DNA of 64,000 bases, taken from positions 13,146,925 to 13,210,924 of the forward strand of contig JACDQD010000003.1 in NCBI GenBank assembly GCA_019843655.1, written 5' to 3'. This DNA is from Lethocerus indicus (taxonomy: Eukaryota > Arthropoda > Insecta > Hemiptera > Belostomatidae). Shown here piece after piece: positions 45,617-57,972 of this stretch; position 1 is the first letter of the stretch, and every line of letters starts with the position of its first letter. Both the position numbers and the translations under genes were made by a program. The notes beneath the pieces were generated by a model. The model made no database searches. It was not told the origin of the DNA and was given only the letters and a program-made list of their open reading frames with translations.

Positions 45617-47289
45617 TGCAGATAATAATAGGGGCACAAAGTGAGATGAAAATAAAGCATCTTTCAAGGCAGGTGTGTCAGCTGTTAAATGGGAAGGGGG
45701 CGAGCAGTCAGGCTGGTCACGGGAACATCTGTTCCGCTCATTCGGGCCAACCGCTACACTATTAAACAAATTGCCCCCTCCTCCGCCCCCGCCCACAACA
45801 CATATATTAAGCAATTCCCTCGATTTACATCCGAAATAGGCACCGAAGTTTTGAAAACGGCTGGAAAACGTTTTTAAACATCATCCCGAAATTCGGTATG
45901 CCAATTTCAAATGTTTAATAGTGTGTGGATATTATCGCCTCTATAAGTAATACATATTTCACAATGGGAAGTTATGCATTAAAGAAATACATTTAGAAAT
46001 ACAGGAATGCAGTTGGAATTCACCAATCAATTATAAATAAATTACTCCCTGTTTTATCATTAATCCTTATATGTATAATAAAAAATAGAAAATTTTTCCA
46101 TATAAAAACTAATTGTGAAACCTTAGGACGTCATATTGTTGACATTACTATTATAATACTTAATAATAAATACCACTAAAGTATAATTTATTAAATTACT
46201 CGAATGAAATACACCAATAATCCATCCTGTGTCTCGGATAACCGGTCTCAAATCCCTATAAATTACACTCGAAAAAACTCTTCCTAAAATATGAGACACA
46301 GGTGAATCGTTCAAATCCGGACACGGACGTTTACAACGGCCCCTGTTATTGGGTTAAATTGAAATTTTTCAACTCGACAACTGGCTCGGATAGGTATAAT
46401 TATTATAATTTCCCGTCCGGCTGAGGGGACCAGTCCAAGAGAGACCCGGACGCTAAATTGGACGCTTATTTGCATGCATATTTCTGACCGAATTAACGCC
46501 GGAATCTATCTTTTTTTGCCGAGTATTTTCATTTCTCACCGATATTACGTATAATTACGGGCTTTAAGGAGCATTAAGAAAATATTTGCAATTTAAGCCA
46601 GTGGGGGATCGATTCGTCCTGCCAAATATTCACCGTTGGGGAGAACAAAATTTAACCGCAATTTAATATTCCGTGGGGTAGTATTTCCCGATGGAATAAA
46701 TCTGACAACTTTCATGCTGTTGTTGCTCAACTGCTTCAGTTAGAAAGCTTCAGTTTAAGCCTGCTCGCAGGCGAAAATACACTGGGAATTCGCTGTTCAC
46801 TTCGAATTGGTAATACAAGCATAAATTCTGTTTATAGAGATATTCGTAGATAAATAACTAATAAAAGTAACATTCCATAAGTAATAATGCAAAAAGGAGA
46901 AGAAAATTCCAATAAAGCCTTGCAAAAACAATATAACTGTTGTTTGATATTATTACACTTAGGCTTAAATAAAACGTGACCCGTAAGATGTATTTAATAT
47001 TAAATTTTTCATAAAAATCCATTATGATAATAAAGAAAGTATCTAGAAAAGGGGCAACATGGGGGCCCCTAAAGCAACCGGAGATATAATTATGTTGTTT
47101 GTTATTCATGTATTAAACCGTATCTTTTATCTCAAATACAGAAGCGAGGAACCGGATTTGAATTTACGGCAGATCAAAAAAACCTGCTAACCGGATTCTC
47201 GGTACTAGTGTAAATGTTGCGGTTCATAATTTTCCTCTTAACTGCAACCAGGGTTGATTTATGTTAATTCGAAGAAAGGGGGGTGTGCC

Positions 47290-47307
47290 GGCCCCAAGGC
47301 CGGGGCC
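47290..47307. repeat. GC hairpin
   Basis: GGCCCC (47290-47295) pairs with GGGGCC (47302-47307) over a 6-nt loop, in a GC-rich block. Confidence 0.7.
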
Positions 47308-47739
47308 CGGAGCCGGACCCTGGGTTCGTCCCATTTTCAAAGAAAGTTTTAAGGCCCCCTCCTTTACGGTTGTAAATTTTAAAAACGGAGTTTACAAATC
47401 GCATACGGCCCAACTGAGGCAAGAATGTGGGCGGGCCCATCGCGTTCACTAATTGTAAGCGGACCGCAATTTTCAATATACCAAAGCGAATAGGCTGTTG
47501 AAATACGCGTGAAATAATGCTCATTAAATTTAGCCGCACTATCATTTTTTTTCTTAATTATGGCCGCCGAAGGAAAACATAATTTATGAACCGGTATAGT
47601 TTACACCGGGTTGGGACCCCAATTTAAAATAACATCTATTCTATTGAATATCACGGAATATTTTGTTATAGGAAGCACTAATAATATAATCACGCGCTTG
47701 TGTATATATGTGTGGCATATAGAGTACTAAAGATTTGTG

Positions 47740-47759
47740 TTATTTACCAAGGTAAATAA
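47740..47759. repeat. 20-bp palindrome with 2-nt centre
   Basis: TTATTTACC and GGTAAATAA are exact 9-bp arms around AA. Confidence 0.85.
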
Positions 47760-49707
47760 TCGGGAAAATATCAAACTTAAAAATCCGAGAAGATAATTTT
47801 ACGGCCATTCGCACACTACTACAAACTCTACGGCCGGTAGAAAAATCTCGTCTACATTCTTATCCAGGTTTTATGTAAATTACACCGACCAATAAAAACT
47901 TTTTCCTAAATTCTTTATGGGATTGATAGAACCGGCAATATTGAAATAAATATTTATAACATCGATCCGATTCATTGTACAATTGTAGTCTATGATCTTT
48001 GGAATAAATACCCCTACTTCGTTCCGGAGTTTGGCGCCCTATCCATTGTAGGCATGCAAATGAAGCTCGATTGTAAGGCGATTAAAGAGGACCGACTCGC
48101 CCCGTCACCCCCTATTTCAATGCCATTTATTGCGTGCCCGGGCCCCGAAGAAATCTTTATCATTTACTGCCCCTCTCGGAGAATCGTATCTAGCCGTTTC
48201 TAGCGTCGGCCGGCTCAAAAGGTCTCTTCGGCGAACAAAGAGAAAGTGCGGCGGATGCGCTCCTAAACCGGTCACTTGTCCAGCCAATAATTTATTCTTT
48301 CGGAAATGTACATAGGTGTACCGTTACATATCCGTGGCGTAAAATTACAGACAGGCGGGGGGAGGGGTTACTTACTTTCGCTTGGGGGAGGAAATTACTT
48401 TTGCGCTCTGGGTAAGGGCACGACTTTATTTGCGGGGGACTTATTGAGGGGTCGTGGTGAAAGCGATCCGCGGGACTCGAAAAAGAAAGGGACCTCAAAG
48501 ATAATTTTATCGTCGTGTTGGAATAATAATAGAAAAAGTTCACAAACAAATCCGCCCCTCTCTGAAGTAAAAGGCGTTAGAAGGGCCGATCCTGAGCCCG
48601 ATTAGGCTTGGGGAGATAGAGACGGCTTTTCACGGAAGCCACGACCTGTCCCCGGGCGATCCCGGGTATGATGGTGGGTCTCGGAATTCGATTCTCCGTC
48701 AAACGACGGGTTTATCGAACAACGGAACAACTGAAATTTGAGGGTTCGTTGCCTCATTTTAAACCCTTCAATTTTTGAACGTTATAATATAACATAGTTC
48801 CGAGTCAGTTTTTCTAAAAGTCCCATTCTAGTTACTTTTTCTCATCATTTATAATTCTAGTGCAATAATAAATCAGGAGGGCGACCATCAGGCTAGTTTC
48901 ATTCCAGATGAATGAACGCCATATACGCCAACTTCTCGTTATCTAAAGAAATGTGCAGTAGTAAAGAGTATAATAATATTTTGTGGCGTTGGTCCCGGAT
49001 GCCAAATGATTAATTTAGGTGTTGTTGCCCTAATTGAAAGAAATTCTTCTAATACAACGACGCAACCAATGAAAATGTATATTATAGATTTATTATGAGT
49101 CAGTCTTCCTGTTATATCTCACGAAAATATTTGCATTTCAAAGAAGTCAATTATTCACCTCCAGAGTACTAAACAACATTCCCGGCGCACCGAATTCGAT
49201 TCCGAGGGTTTTTTTCTCGGAGCCCGTTTCAAACCCGACTGATTTACATTCGAAGGCTGGAACTCGGTCGGGTTTCCCAACGCCGGAGAAACGAACGGTA
49301 TCCGAGCGACGGGAGAAGATACGACGGGCCTTTTGTAAATCACACCGACGAGGGGGATATCTTAATTACGACCGCGATGATAAGTTTACAGGGCTCCGTA
49401 TTTATTAGCCTACGGAGGAAAGGGGAAGATATCGTGGGGGCTTGTAACTCAACACCCGTGACGACTCCATTTACTGAGACGGCCTCGCGTCTGTCCAACA
49501 GCCGGGTTCGCGGAGCAGGCACTCGCATTTTTACACCAACGCGACGGGCCCAAAGGCAATTTGTACGATATTTATGCGGACGACCGTTAGAATTTCTAAT
49601 CGGCGGCCGCAGACGAATAACTATAGTTGTCCTATCGGCAAAATACCGTGTCCTAGTCCCTAAGTTTTGAAATAAATATTTCCACGCCCCCGTGTAAATA
49701 ATTTCAG

Positions 49708-49777
49708 CGTCTGAATCGCACACTGAATACGGCGTTGTTAATAATTCATATTTACTCGGCGCTTACAAAACTTTCAG
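49708..49777 (+). other. Candidate 70-bp exon with consensus donor
   Basis: An acceptor (AATAATTTCAG) ends at 49707, and an ideal donor (CAG then GTAAGTAAC) follows at 49778. The 70 nt between are free of stops in two frames. The frame entered after two bases ends in NNSYLLGAYKTF and looks the more protein-like. Alternatively the CAG before the donor, itself preceded by CTTT, could act as a recursive splice point. The acceptor lacks a long pyrimidine tract. No protein family is recognised, and phases do not match the other candidates. Confidence 0.28.
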
Positions 49778-51313
49778 GTAAGTAACTTTTTTCGAGTATC
49801 GACCGGATAATTGACACAGGCGGGTTAAGCGTAAATATTTAAATGAACCCAGAAGGGAACGACGGCGCAGTTTATAAAAACAAACCGCTCCCCCGTGAAA
49901 TTAGGGACCGGTATTGGGGTACTTATATATCTCTGGAGTTTATTAAACGCCGGTAGGCCGAGGGGGGCCGTTCCGCAAGAGAAACCGGCGCTTGAATTAT
50001 AAACCCGGCGTCTTTAAGTATACGGGGCCAAAAGCGACCCCGATGAATCTTAATTAGGCTGGAGTAACGCACCATTTATCAGCGGCCGAGGTCGTTTTAC
50101 GCCGGGTCAAACTCCGCAAGAACCTCCGACCCGGAGTGAAGCGGTGCCCGAAAATGCAAATTAAACGGCGGGGCGTCCTTATCCGGGTCTCGAGCATTCC
50201 CGCCACAGGTTTTTGGCCATCTGCCAGGATCCGAAATCACGCCTATTCCAATCCCGCTTTTGGTTCGGTCAAATAAATTGTCTTAGTGCATCAGTCTGCA
50301 CAACTTCTCGTTACGATGCACAACCGCTCATTCCACATTTTTCTTTGGCTCCTCGCCATTAATAGTGTCGTCACACGACGCACAGGTTAGGCGACCATTT
50401 AATGAATGTTATAAATATTATGCGATGATAATTAAACCTGTAATTAGTGCGAAAGACGTACCTGCTGTGAGTACAAATGCATATGACTTAGACAGCAGTT
50501 TACTCGAACGTAAAAACTCGCGACATTCACCTATGTCAAATATCAAATATAATAATATCGATTGTTGTAGTTACGCAAAGTCGAACATTTGAAGATTTAT
50601 AGTAATCCTATAATTAATCACTTGACGGGAGATATGTCCATTGTAAAAAATAAAAGGTAACGCTGTCTGTCAGCGTGTAGAATTCCAAGCCTCCGCGCTA
50701 TTTACGGATACCTCTCGAATGGGAGGATTCAGAGCCAAGGATAAACGCAATTAACATTTCCAGTCCTGACCGAGTCTCGGAGGAGGTGATAGTTCACGGG
50801 AAACGTCCGATCTCGTCCGGCTACCGTTGCGCAACTCCCCCACAAAGAAAAACAAGACGTCGCGAAGCAGGCGAAAAAAAGACCGGCGGGACACCAATAA
50901 ATATCAAGAGCGATATCTTAATTATTGCAAAACCCCCGCCGGGATAAGTTATTCAGAGCTATTACCATTTATTGCAACCGCGATTGTCGTGGCCGAGCGG
51001 TGGACGCGTGACGGTCCTGTAACGAGCCACATATTCTAAAAAGGTCTCCCTTTTATTTGCATTCAGGACATCCTGGTACGGTCCCATGATTTACTGGGGG
51101 GAAACGGGCGAAATAATGAATTAAGTTATGATTAAGTTATTTGTTACCCCGCTTTTAATTCTGTATATGAAATAAGATACATTTATAATCCTCACAAGAT
51201 TGATACATCATTTACTGTATCATACTACTAGTTATATTGCCCTCGTACAGGCCACAGCGTATACAATTATTTTCAAACGGATCATAATCCGATATACCTT
51301 GAATAATAAATAA

Positions 51314-51335
51314 CCCCTGGTTAAATTAACCGGGG
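51314..51335. repeat. Hairpin with one bulged base
   Basis: CCCC-T-GGTTAA pairs with TTAACCGGGG (51326-51335), leaving one bulged T and a single A in the loop, followed by an A-rich run. Confidence 0.75.
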
Positions 51336-53781
51336 AAAAAAATTTGAAGACGTAGTAGGAACAGGAAATATGAAAATGCACAGCATATTATTATTATTTT
51401 ATTGGAAGAGATAAATGTTGAAATCCATAATTTAAAAGTTTTATTTATCAATAAAACTTGTCGTATTTCGTTCTAACAATTCAAGCTCAATGACATGTTA
51501 GTATAAAAAATCGTACAGTACAATGTAGAAAGCTAATAACTACAGAACGTCAATAAACATTTTATGGCCGCGTTGTTTCACACGAGTTGAAGAACACTGA
51601 AGAGCGTCAGACCGATTCCTATTTGAATGAGACCTTTAGATAAAAAAGGAAGTATAAAAATAAAAGGGGAAAATTGATAGTTGGATTTAAACGAGGCTAT
51701 TATATGCAAATCGGGCGATTGCCGGAGGTAACTGATCCTCAAGGATTTGTACCTCCATTGATTCTGCGTCCATCATGTAGAATAGAATACGTGTTCTTAC
51801 GCACACGTCAGTTACACGTATCCCCGGAAAATATACACTAAAACTGAGAGTTTAAATCATACTTAACGCAGTACTAGTAGGCTAGCGATTAAGGGATCTT
51901 TCATTCGTCTTCTTTCTTAACAGATGACAAAGATGATGTAGAACGTTGCTGCGGGATTGGATTTTTCCTTCTATAATGTTAGATGATTGAAATTAAAGTT
52001 CCTAATAAAAATTTTGATCACCACCGACGCAGTAGTGACCGGTTCCGGCCTGACACAGTTTTTACACGAGCCCGCATTTCCTGCCCGAATATTTGAACAT
52101 AGAGTTTAAGGCGGGCATGAAATGAAAAAAAGAGAACTCGCGGGCACATTCCATAAAAAGGCGGCCTTAACGAGGTGGAAAACAAGGTTTATAACCCGTA
52201 GTCTGACACAATTAGCGTTTAATTATTCCGTTGGCGGTCATTTGCATTCTTTTCAATGGGGCGTTAATTATCCTGCCATAAATCCCTAGGGCTATGCTTC
52301 AGTCACGGGCCGCGGAAGTGGCCTCCGTGCTTATTCATTGAGAAAATTGAAAATTTTCGAACCTGTAATATGTTTCACTACTCCTTTCCTATTTTCAGGG
52401 TCTTTTAAATTCATTTTTCCCTGATATATGTAACATTGTTGCCTAGCGTCTTCTCTCCCGAAGGTACAACGGCTTAGTTTTTCTCTATTTAGTTCCGCCC
52501 TGAGTTCTGCTCTATTGTTTTATTATATTTTGCTTTTCTCCATTTTATAAAATTTTGTTATATTATCCGTACAATACTCTAAATTTAAATTTCATCCTGA
52601 TAATCATGGACTATTGAAATAAGTAATTAAATGCGGAAATCATAGTGCGTTCTGTTTAAATGATTCGCGTTTTCTTTAACGGCCAGCCTAGTCGCAGTCA
52701 TTTTACTTATTACACGCTTACTGTCGGTTTCGAATAGCCGTTTTAAAAAACCGATTGAAATATAACTAGGCCGGCGCGGAAAGGGCACGGTAAATCACAC
52801 CTTTCTACAATAGTGTTAACACCCCGAGTGGAGCCAACCGGCCGTTATTCTGTGCCGAGCAAGGCTGGATATAAAACACTCGGATTTAATGCCCAGTCCG
52901 TTTCGCACAATTATTTCGTTCGAACGGCCTAAACTAACTGCGGCACTAAGTTTTTTCCTTTTGCCGTCCACGACTTCCCGATAGGACCATTTATTCTCTT
53001 GGTCCTGGCACTGCTAACGCGCCCCGTTCCCCGCCCATGTAGGAATACGGAGACCGGCAAGTTATAATAGCGTCCCTGATTTTACCGGTCTGTCCCTTTG
53101 CAAATTGTTCCTTTTGTTCGATATTTTACACTTTGTCCCCTTGAAAACGCGACTCCATAAATTCAGTTCATTACTTGCAGAGGTATTTCGTCGTAGGAAG
53201 AAAATTTAAGCGGAAACAAATTCATTGATATCGACTGACAGGTTTCTTAATATCGTGGAAAGTGTTTCATGACCTCGTATACCGACAGCGAACGTTATTT
53301 CGGTGATTCTACGCTTACCTAAAGAACATATTCCCGACCAAGTACCGTAATATTAAATAATAAAGTAATTTTAAAGTGGCGGAATTCCCATACGATTGAA
53401 ACCAGGTTCGGGAAATTATGCAATTGATTGGAAAGTCTGTCTGCTAATATCTCCCAACATCGAAAGGTCATTGGATCGATTCTTACCGATTGGCGCTGGA
53501 CTGTTAAATCAATTACGAAATCGAATCCAAAACGATTTGATTTCAATGATTTTATAAGAGTTCGTAATTTCTTTTTCGCCACTGTGAAATATGCACCCGC
53601 CTGGTTGAATATGAATATTTGTATACAGTCTTGAATAAAACTATTTTATTAAACTCCCGTCCTGCGGTACTGCAGTGACGTCGAGTTTCAGATGCGGTAG
53701 GCGGTGGGTTAGGACCGGCCGCTATTAGCATCATCCTTACGGTACCCCGGCCGTGCAATTACCGTATCTTGCAATTTGCAT

Positions 53782-56700
53782 CAGCCGGTGTTAATTTCAC
53801 GTTCCTACACGCTAATGTTAACTCGATGTGCGGCTCGAGTGACGGCGGAGAAGAAACCACCCGCCGGACAATCCGAAATAATTGTTTCCATGTTTCATTA
53901 AATCCTTCCTTAACGTTAAGTAACAATTCTTCCTGTTAAGTAACTGTCCACTGAACCGGTGTTGGAAGCGGTATAGAATTTCGGACATTTTTAATTAAAC
54001 GTGCCATTATTTAGTATATAGCGTTCCCTCGAGGCACATCCGGCTAGAATAAGAATTGCGTATTTTCTTCATTACTTACGTTCGAACAAATGAAAAAACT
54101 GTAAGACGTAGGTATAACTTTTGCTCAAAAGTATGCAACAATTTCAGGTGTATTATGGAGAAATAAATACAATATAATAATGAATACCGATTTAACCGCC
54201 ATTTGGCGGGGTTCCACCGTCGGCTGAAGAAACGGTACTCCTACCCCGTGTAAAACATCCCTCCGAGGATGGCCCCTTGGTCGAAAGGATGGGATTCCGG
54301 GTTTCGGATGGAGGTCCCAAACATGGGACCGAAACCGAATTAAGTTTCCATTCGGGGAACGGCTAATGGACTCCGGATGGCGCCCGCCGTCGGTATCAAA
54401 AGGCGGCCCCGCATAAAAAGAGGGCGCCCGCTAAGAATTTCAACCCTAAAAATTGTTTCTACTCCCGGCAGCATATCCGGCACAATTTCTTGTTCTCGAA
54501 TCAATTCGCGTTTCTGTCATCAAATCAGAACAAGAAAATACTACTTTCTAGAAAATAAATTTGTTGCAAAAATGTATCTATTTACAGTGCAGTAGCTCAG
54601 GTATTTAACAAAATACAGAAATAAAAATATCGCCCATCACTTAATTAATAATACCAGTACACAATTAAGACAAATAATAATGTTTTTGTGAAAAGTGATG
54701 TACTTTCCATGACACTATCAATTCCCCTCTGATCTATAATTCTAATAGATTGTAGAGAATTAAAATACTGAATATATTGAAGTGAGCAGAATTTTTAACT
54801 AACAATTCCGTTTAACTAACAAAATTGCAACAATGAAGGAAAATATTTAAATGCCGTTATTATTGTCATTAAATAAAGACGATCTAAATAGTCAAGAAAG
54901 ATATATGATGTTTTTCATTTTTAAATACTGGGAAAAAATTTAGAAATGTATATTGAAAGTATAAATAATATTGTATTTAGGGCTAGTATCTGGAGCGCGT
55001 CTAGTTTGTGCTGGATTAGCATACCCCAACGCCGTTGCACAGCTCCAATAAAAGACCTGTTATCCTGGCCCGATTTAAAATATTTCAATTACGAATTTGA
55101 AACATGCAGCATTGCAATTTTAAATTCAAATACAGAATGTTGTAGGATAGAAAAGGTGTAGGGATACGTGCTGCGGGCAAATCATTAGAATGAAACGGCT
55201 CATACAATGGACCGTGTTCAGCCTAAGCCCATTGTTACCTGTCGGGACGCTGGTAATAAGTTAATTATTCTTAATAGGCCGACACGCGTTGTTGATCGCC
55301 AAGTTAACGGATATAATGTTAGAAGGGAAAAAATAGTCGAATGTTTTTTAATAAAATATGTTTTTTGAAACATATTGTTCCCCTCGGGCAGTTCTAACAG
55401 ACACGTATTTCAAATTAAATCGTCGAATTAGTATACTGATTGGCTTTCCATAATTTTACGCATCGGTTGGTCATTTTATTAGGCCTAGGCGTAAGAAATT
55501 ATTCAGCAGAATTCTTTATTTGGACGCGCGGCCGTCTATTACGCGCGGCGATGTCGGAACCACTCGAGAGAAATTTGCAGCCTGCGTTCGACTGTCCGAC
55601 TTCAAAAATTTTGAATTATGATACTTTCCAAAACCGGTGGGATTCGGGCGGGTCGAAGGAATAACCTTTGCGGGCGCAGTTCACAACTCAACTACGGGGC
55701 AATAATACATTTCGGGTCGGACAGCGCTCGGTTGATAACGTCAAATAAATAACACATTTTCTCATTCCCCACCGTCTCCCCGGGGTCCCGAAATTGATGA
55801 CTCAGGGATAATTGCATCCTCCCCGACATATTGTTAGAACCAATCAGCGTCCCTGTTTGCTGCATCGCTCCTCCGGGATGTAATTTCAGACGTTAATTGA
55901 CCGACTTTCCCTTTTTTTCGGGCTTCACGGCGGAGCTCACGCTTCCGATCCGACTGAATATTTTTTAATGACCTTTTAATTGCTCCATTCCACGAGCGAG
56001 TGTACGCCTAAGAGGGAGTTACCGTCGTATGGACGAGTCCGCGGTATGAATTATGTAACGGCCCGTCTGGACGCCGTCGCGAAATAAGATAATGGCTCAA
56101 TTCCAGAAATGGCGGCTGGCGGCGCGGGATGCCTTTCGGTAAAACCTAGTCGGCTTCGAAAAAAAAATGGAAATAACCACGACCGTGAGCAATTAACGCA
56201 TTGCTTAAAACTGCGCCCGGCTCTGTACAAATTGTACGGCTTTAATTTCCATTTCCGGAACCCGACTGAAAAAAAATAAACCTTGTAAAAGAAACGTTAC
56301 TGCCGCCGGGAGCACAGCCGAGCTAATGGAGGGCCATTAGTACCGGGCTCAGGCGGAAAATAATAATGTGAGACAGTGACATATACAGCTGCATTAGTAT
56401 ACCATAATCGTGTGCGCCTCTGTCTGCGTGGTATGAGTACGGGATTTCGGCCGCCAGCTCTTCATTCGCGTGTGAAATAAAACCTGGACAACGGATTGCC
56501 GATGAAACTTTGTATACGATAAAATTTGTATATATGGAAATGTAACGTACCGTTGCTTTATTTATTATATATTCAATAACTGGTTGTAGTTTAGGTATTA
56601 AACTTCGTCTAATAGTTTGGCTCTGGACAATTGAAAGGCGAATTCTTGGACAAATTCGCGGCGGTCATACTCCCATCAATAATTCAGTGGCTTAATTCGA

Positions 56701-57445
56701 TGCCAACGAATTCGGCGGCGTTTTTCTGGGGTGGATTTCTGTTCGCACACTCGATTAGGTCGATTGAATTATTCATTAAATATTTTTTCGAAAAAACTGT
56801 TCATTATCGGCCAGAGAGCGTCACACCGGTTTGTCGCCCGTCCAAAATGCATACATTTGAGCCGGCCACCCAGGCCGTAAATTCAGACGGAATCCGGGAC
56901 GATTGAAGACGTTCCGGGTCCTTGGCCGGGGTCCTTCGGCGGCGTTTAGCGGCTAATTGGCACCGATTTAACAACTGCCCACGCACAACGCTCGCTCCGT
57001 TACATCGATACATTGTTTGCCCGTCCTCCCACACGCGACCTTTCCCCCCTCACTCTTCCACTATTTCAATCCCTACCGCGCATATTAGTCCCAAATTTCA
57101 TTTTTCATTATGCTTTCTTGACGCCGTAACATTGCCTATTTAAACTATTGACTTTTAAGAACCCCGCCACGGTTTTAAAAAGTGTCAACAGGGAAATTAA
57201 CTGCATTCTGAACAATTTGTTGAATTCAAATCCAAGATCCAGTACTGGCGGCGGTATCGGGGCCGGAAAAAACGGAAAATAGCGATCAATAAATGCGCGG
57301 GTGATCGCTGGGGGGGGGGAGCCTTTATCATCCGATAACTCCGTCATGGACGGTCGGTAGATTTCCAAGTCGCGGCTCATTGAATTGTAGATGAGGCGCT
57401 TCTAAGAAAATAGGGGAGAGATCCGCAAAGATGTTACCGCTCGGC
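53782..57445. other. Noncoding mosaic DNA, no gene seen
   Basis: GC-rich at about 53800-53880, 54190-54450, 55480-56500 and 56800-57380, with AT-rich DNA at 54540-55440. A 22-bp hairpin (AATATGTTT and AAACATATT) lies at 55355-55376 and a 10-base G run at 57310-57319. Open frames are below about 95 codons and unrecognised. Confidence 0.55.
55355..55376. repeat. Hairpin with 9-bp arms
   Basis: Exact arms AATATGTTT (55355-55363) and AAACATATT (55368-55376), 4-nt loop, in AT-rich DNA; likely chance. Confidence 0.75.
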
Positions 57446-57583
57446 TTTATTAATAGACCGAGTTCGCTTTTTTTTATTTCGATCCCTAAGACCCGTTTCG
57501 GTTTCAAGGATAGGCTCCGCACGCCGACGAGAAAGTTGCAAAGAAGCGCCTGAAATGTTTCAGTCGTCATAAATGACCGGCAC
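57446..57583. repeat. 138-bp direct repeat, copy 1
   Basis: Read base by base, this segment is identical to 57835-57972, including a run of eight T. The bases just outside both ends differ between the copies. No target-site duplication or terminal inverted repeat is visible, so it does not look like an inserted transposon. Short open frames in both copies are shadows of each other. It is likely a recent local duplication, a gene-conversion product or an assembly artefact. Confidence 0.95.
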
Positions 57584-57834
57584 TCGTCCGATTAGAAAGC
57601 GCGCCCCGTGACCGACGTCGATATGCACCTGGCGCTCAGAACCAGCCCCGGGCTTCGGCACCATTTCGGATTTATAGCATCCAATATACACGCACACGGA
57701 TGGTAACATATATGTAATTCTAATTCGATGTAATCTAAGAAGCCTGTGAACCGTACGGAACATGAAATTAAAAATGGTTTAGATAATTTTTTGGGGTGTT
57801 CCGCGAGTGTACTGGATATTATCACCAGCCCAGA
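57584..57834. other. 251-bp spacer between the two 138-bp repeats
   Basis: Single-copy in this window, moderately GC-rich in its first third, with no feature of its own. Confidence 0.6.
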
Positions 57835-57972
57835 TTTATTAATAGACCGAGTTCGCTTTTTTTTATTTCGATCCCTAAGACCCGTTTCGGTTTCAAGGAT
57901 AGGCTCCGCACGCCGACGAGAAAGTTGCAAAGAAGCGCCTGAAATGTTTCAGTCGTCATAAATGACCGGCAC
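57835..57972. repeat. 138-bp direct repeat, copy 2
   Basis: Second copy of 57446-57583, same orientation, offset 389 bp, with no difference that I can find. Perfect identity over noncoding sequence implies that the copy is very young or has been homogenised. Confidence 0.95.

Larger units (their letters stand above)
43436..53781. promoter_or_regulatory. Cluster of ten POU-type octamers (ATGCAAAT)
   Basis: The octamer ATGCAAAT or its complement ATTTGCAT starts at 43436, 44021, 46468, 48054, 49129, 50154, 51055, 51704, 52240 and 53774. Outside this interval I find only 8652, 12895, 58728 and 62554. At about 40 percent GC (judged by eye) one expects about three or four in the whole 64 kb and fewer than one in this stretch. 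ATGCAAAT is the classic recognition site of POU-homeodomain factors. I infer a possible regulatory region. The rest of the interval is noncoding mosaic DNA with GC blocks near 44590-44830, 45060-45230, 47260-47450, 48090-48720, 49180-49600, 49860-50250, 50700-51020 and 52760-53100, and no gene that I can support. Confidence 0.45.

Noticed and set aside
46309..46319. B-box-like CGTTCAAATCC
   Set aside because: No A-box upstream and the flanking five bases do not pair as a T-stem.
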